Shown piece by piece: positions 60,870-64,000 of a stretch of 64,000 nt of DNA. The stretch covers positions 81,061 to 145,060 of the forward strand of contig JAIXOU010000119.1 of NCBI GenBank assembly GCA_027486585.1, written 5' to 3'. Positions within the stretch are counted from its first letter, which is position 1, and each line of letters begins with the position of its first letter. The notes below the pieces were generated by a model. The model did not search any database. It saw nothing but the letters and a program-made list of their open reading frames with translations, and was not told where the DNA came from. The stretch comes from Verrucomicrobiaceae bacterium (GTDB lineage: Bacteria > Verrucomicrobiota > Verrucomicrobiia > Verrucomicrobiales > Verrucomicrobiaceae). A program made the position numbers and the translations under genes.

Positions 60870-62504
60870 TCACTTCTTCGCAGGCATCGGCCAGTCGTCG
60901 CTGCGGAAGGGCACCGCAGGCAGGTTTTCTCGGTTGTAGAGGTTGCAACGTGGCGAGTTGGCCCAAGCATAGCGAACAGCGATGGGTTTCGTGACGAATG
61001 GGCTGGAGACAATCACGCTGTTGCCTTTAATGCTTGCCTCGGCGTCGTACCATTGGTGATCTTCACCTGCGATGGCAAAGCCGACGAGTTTGTCCTGCGG
61101 CCAAGGTGTGTCGCCATCAGCTCGCCAGGGAGCTTGGCCGATGGCCAAGCCGCTACCGATGTCGGTGAAGGTCACGCGCATTGCTCCGCCTTCGGCTTTA
61201 GTTTCATGGAATACAGGCCCAGAAGCGATGAGCGCTGGCTCGCCATAAGCTAGCTTCCGTGCGGCAAGCGCGAGACGCTGCCCGACAGGTTCCTTGCCTT
61301 TGGGATGCACATCTTTGGGATCACCCACATCCATGCTTACGGCCAGCGCGGTGGTTGGCACAGTCTTGATCGTCATCGCCTGTGCTTCGCGCAACCATGG
61401 CCATTGATGGAAAGGCGCGGGATTTTTGTCCATGTCCCACGCGGCGAGTTGCACGATGAGGAACGGAAAATCACCTTGGCCCCAGCGCTTGCGCCAGTCG
61501 CCGATGAGACGCGGCAGCAGCGTGCGATACTCAATGCCACCGCCTCCATTCGCTTCACCCTGATACCACAGCGCTCCTCGCATCGCGTAGCCGACGAGCG
61601 GAGCGATCTTGGCATTGAAGATCACGCTTGGCGTGCCGGGGCGTGACGATGGACTCGGAATGTCCATCGGATCTGGATTTACTGGCTCAGGTCTTGCGGG
61701 TAAAGGCTTCGGACTGGTCTTTGATCCAGCGTTCCATGCCTTCATCGCGTTGTTGAACGCAGGTGCGACTTCCTTCTGCCACTGCGCTAGATCCTTCCGA
61801 TACGCCTCCATTTTTTCGGGATGATCGAGTACGTCGCGATGTTTGATTAGCGCTGCCTCGTAGCTCTTCACATAGTTTTCAAACGGCGGCGACTCGCGCA
61901 GTGCGTCCATGCTCAGCCAGGCCTGCGCCGGTGTGCCGCCCCATGAAGAATGCAAAATCGCGACAGGTACACCGAGCTTCGCCCGCAGATCACGCGCAAA
62001 GAAATAGGCCACGGCCGAGAACGCCTTCGCAGTGTTCGGATCGCTGAGGTCCCACTTGCCGCGCAGATCGTTTTGAGGCTCCGCCGCTGTCCCATTCTGG
62101 ACGGTGAAGAAGCGTAGCAGCGGATCTCCGGCCGCCGCTAGTGCCTGATCGGCGTTGTGTGCACTGGCAAGCGGGAAGCCCATGTTTGACTGCCCAGACG
62201 CCAGCCACACCTCGCCCACCAGCACATCCTTGATGACCCGTTCGCCAATCTTCATCTCACGTGGCTCCGCACTCGCTGCGAGCGGATCGAGCTTCACCAG
62301 CCACTTGCCAGTTGCATCCGCCTTCGCTGTCTTCGTTTGCCCTGCGAACTCGACATTGATCGGCTCGCCTTCCTTTGCCCAGCCCCATATCGGCACGACC
62401 GTATCGCGCTGGAGAACCAGATGATCACTGAAGACGGACGGAAGTTTGACCTCGGATCGAGCAAGCAGAGGGAGAAGAAGACAGGCTAGGATGGATCTTT
62501 TCAT
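60870..62504 (-). CDS. Sialate O-acetylesterase-like secreted SGNH protein (SASA)
   Basis: 544 residues from ATG 62504, which gives MKRSILACLLLPLLARSEVK; longer upstream frames are unsupported. The N-terminal beta domain (LPSVFSDHLVLQRDTVVPIW) is followed by the SASA catalytic domain: S106 in VWLASGQSNMGFP, ILHSSWGGTPAQAWLS, LWYQGEANGGGG, FLIVQLAAWD and a C-terminal WANSPRCNLYNRENLPAVPF segment. Family members remove O-acetyl groups from sialic acid or from plant/algal polysaccharides; the latter suits the neighbours. Normal size. Confidence 0.92.
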   Translation of the reverse strand: MKRSILACLLLPLLARSEVKLPSVFSDHLVLQRDTVVPIWGWAKEGEPINVEFAGQTKTAKADATGKWLVKLDPLAASAEPREMKIGERVIKDVLVGEVWLASGQSNMGFPLASAHNADQALAAAGDPLLRFFTVQNGTAAEPQNDLRGKWDLSDPNTAKAFSAVAYFFARDLRAKLGVPVAILHSSWGGTPAQAWLSMDALRESPPFENYVKSYEAALIKHRDVLDHPEKMEAYRKDLAQWQKEVAPAFNNAMKAWNAGSKTSPKPLPARPEPVNPDPMDIPSPSSRPGTPSVIFNAKIAPLVGYAMRGALWYQGEANGGGGIEYRTLLPRLIGDWRKRWGQGDFPFLIVQLAAWDMDKNPAPFHQWPWLREAQAMTIKTVPTTALAVSMDVGDPKDVHPKGKEPVGQRLALAARKLAYGEPALIASGPVFHETKAEGGAMRVTFTDIGSGLAIGQAPWRADGDTPWPQDKLVGFAIAGEDHQWYDAEASIKGNSVIVSSPFVTKPIAVRYAWANSPRCNLYNRENLPAVPFRSDDWPMPAKK

Positions 62505-62523
62505 GAAATGATGGGGCGAATGT

Positions 62524-62540
62524 TTCACCTCAGAGGTGAA
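62524..62540. repeat. Inverted repeat between autotransporter-like and sialate-esterase genes
   Basis: TTCACCT CAG AGGTGAA: 7-bp arms with a 3-nt loop, in the 77-nt gap, 20-36 nt upstream of the 60870-62504 start. It has no following T-run on the minus strand, so it is more likely an operator or attenuator-like hairpin than a terminator. Function unproven. Confidence 0.35.
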
Positions 62541-62581
62541 CGGCAAATCGATCACCGCAAGCAGAGGCGACTAGTCCGAAC

Positions 62582-64000
62582 TCACGGCCTCGTGACTCTC
62601 AAATGCACAAACCGCTTCGTCACGCCGCTACCTGCAGGCACAGTGACTTTGACTTGCTGAATGATGCCGTTGTCGCTGAGGATTGTTGGAGCACTGACGC
62701 CGGCGGTGCTCCAGTCGTTGAGCAAGGTGTCGCTCCACTCGACGATGTAGGTCACATCGGTGGCGGATTTGTTCTTGGTGTAAACGAAGTCGATGGTGCT
62801 AGCTGATTTTGTCGCGGATTGCGGTACCACGTCATTCGCGGCAGGGTTCATCTTGGTAGCGTATTCCATGAGGTTGCTGATGCCGTCGCCGTCACCATCG
62901 AGGGTGTCGATGCCGGAACCGGTATTGACCATGCTGCCGAAGTTGGTGAAGCGCCATTGCTCGATGGGCGTGGTGATAAGCGTGATGACGACGTCGTTGC
63001 CAGTGCCACCGGTGTAGGTGATTTGGAAGGTGTAGCCATCGTCGGTGAAGGTGCTGTTGTTGGCTTTTCCGGCGAAGGTGCCACTGATGGCTCCAGTGCT
63101 GGTTTTGTTCAGGATGGTGAAAACACTGCCGGGGGCCAGATTCGGGCCGCAGACGAGATCGAGCGTGCCGGCGAGCGTGACGCTGTTGGCTGCGTTAACT
63201 TGATCGTAGCCGCTGCCGACGGTGGAACTGTTGAGACGCACTTGAAGAATCGAGGACGTGAAGTGGGTGAATGCGCCTGTCACAGTCGGTGTTCCTTGCG
63301 GTGCGAAGGTGAAGCCGTTGTTCGTCTGCAATGCCCCCGCAAGACTGCCAGTAAGGATCAAACGACCGCCATTCACCGTGGTGAGTCCAGTGTGAGTATT
63401 TGTGCCGCTGAGAGTGAATGTACCTGAACCGACTTTGGCCAAAGTGAAGCCTCCAGTGATTCCTGGGTTGATGGTCATGTCCCCGGACCCGCCGATGTTA
63501 GAGTTTGCACCGAGAATCACGGCGGACAAGTTTGCGGTCGCCGTAGTGCCTGTGCCGCTGCTGAAAGTCACGCTTGGGGCGCTGGTGTAGCCGCTGCCGG
63601 GATTGGTGACTTGGATGCCTGCGACGACGAAATTGGTCGCGTTGCCGGTGCCGGTGGGATTGGTGCCTGCGTTGGTGACGGTGCCGCCGCTGAATGCAAT
63701 CGTCGGTGCGGAAGTGTAGCCGACGCCTGCATTCGTGATGGTGATGCTTGAAACGATGCCGCTGGTCAAAGTGGCCGTTGCGGTGGCTCCGCTGCCTCCA
63801 CCGCCGGTAATGGTGACAGTGGGTGCGGTGGAATAGACGGTCGTGCCGCCCGCGAGAGTGAAGCTGGCCGCGCTGAGGCCCAAAGTGGCTATGGCGGTGG
63901 CATTTCCGCTGAGGACGACATCGGGCACGGTGCTGTGAACGCCGCCTGCGGTCGTGCTTATGGACGCGACCGTGCCTGCGGCGATACTGGCCGGTGTGGT
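62582..64000 (-). CDS. Autotransporter-type beta-strand repeat protein, N-terminus outside window
   Basis: The minus-strand frame is open from base 64000 to a stop at 62582 with no interruption, so 472 C-terminal residues are visible. It has Gly/Thr/Ser-rich repeats (ITNAGVGYTSAPTI, VTNPGSGYTSAPSV), a passenger-associated beta-strand repeat (FTLSGTNTHTGLTTVNGGRL), and a C-terminal segment (DGDGDGISNLMEYATKMNPA then VTYIVEWSDTLLNDWS) typical of verrucomicrobial surface proteins. The ending resembles those of the two giants. Probably exported and surface-attached; role unknown. Confidence 0.85.
   Translation of the reverse strand, partial: TTPASIAAGTVASISTTAGGVHSTVPDVVLSGNATAIATLGLSAASFTLAGGTTVYSTAPTVTITGGGGSGATATATLTSGIVSSITITNAGVGYTSAPTIAFSGGTVTNAGTNPTGTGNATNFVVAGIQVTNPGSGYTSAPSVTFSSGTGTTATANLSAVILGANSNIGGSGDMTINPGITGGFTLAKVGSGTFTLSGTNTHTGLTTVNGGRLILTGSLAGALQTNNGFTFAPQGTPTVTGAFTHFTSSILQVRLNSSTVGSGYDQVNAANSVTLAGTLDLVCGPNLAPGSVFTILNKTSTGAISGTFAGKANNSTFTDDGYTFQITYTGGTGNDVVITLITTPIEQWRFTNFGSMVNTGSGIDTLDGDGDGISNLMEYATKMNPAANDVVPQSATKSASTIDFVYTKNKSATDVTYIVEWSDTLLNDWSTAGVSAPTILSDNGIIQQVKVTVPAGSGVTKRFVHLRVTRP

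Overview
The window looks like a chromosomal segment from a Verrucomicrobia-type bacterium (Prosthecobacter/Verrucomicrobium relatives or a nearby PVC lineage). This is an inference from gene content. It holds many secreted sulfatases, YHYH-domain proteins, very large Ig/cadherin-like surface proteins, an autotransporter-type beta-strand repeat protein and secreted carbohydrate-active proteins, beside ordinary housekeeping genes (dnaE, pgk, tpiA, tlyA). GC is moderate to high and clear Shine-Dalgarno sequences are rare. I saw no rRNA, tRNA or CRISPR.

Left block (1-14.6 kb): a partial OmpR-type response regulator on the minus strand diverges from a 2939-residue secreted protein. That protein joins a YHYH-type N-terminus, Ig/cadherin-like repeats, a sulfatase and a complete multicopper oxidase. 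A translationally coupled CusB/CusA-type heavy-metal efflux pair follows. The block reads as a metal (probably copper) response locus built around an unusual exported chimera.

Giant and YHYH block (14.6-35.8 kb): a 3587-residue secreted protein joins YHYH, two DUF1566 domains, a sulfatase and a purple-acid-phosphatase-like metallophosphoesterase. Stand-alone genes with the same domains follow: YHYH plus EF-hands plus PEBP, a metallophosphoesterase overlapping a sulfatase by ATGA, and another YHYH protein. An agarase-like hydrolase and an alginate-lyase-like protein lie in the same block. A REP-associated tyrosine transposase gene with REP hairpins on both sides sits here, next to the C-terminal remnant of a sulfatase gene. 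The fused and unfused versions side by side suggest that YHYH, sulfatase and metallophosphoesterase act together.

Middle block (35.8-53.9 kb): a B12-binding radical SAM protein, a canonical sulfatase, a glutamine-amidotransferase-like exported protein, a Tat-exported sugar-isomerase-like protein, a pgk-tpiA operon with terminator, a PQQ-type beta-propeller, an SGNH hydrolase, an epsilon-type exonuclease next to dnaE, a Lon-N-domain protein, an isochorismate synthase-like enzyme, and tlyA.

Right block (53.9-64 kb): a beta-helix protein and a fused lipid A acyltransferase/heptosyltransferase. Then comes a minus-strand run of polysaccharide-processing genes (autotransporter-like protein open at the right edge, sialate O-acetylesterase-like protein, beta-helix protein, GH16-SGNH fusion).

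The main points of interest are the YHYH/sulfatase/phosphoesterase/multicopper-oxidase association with Cus-type efflux, and a small two-cysteine module inserted into several unrelated domains of both giant proteins.
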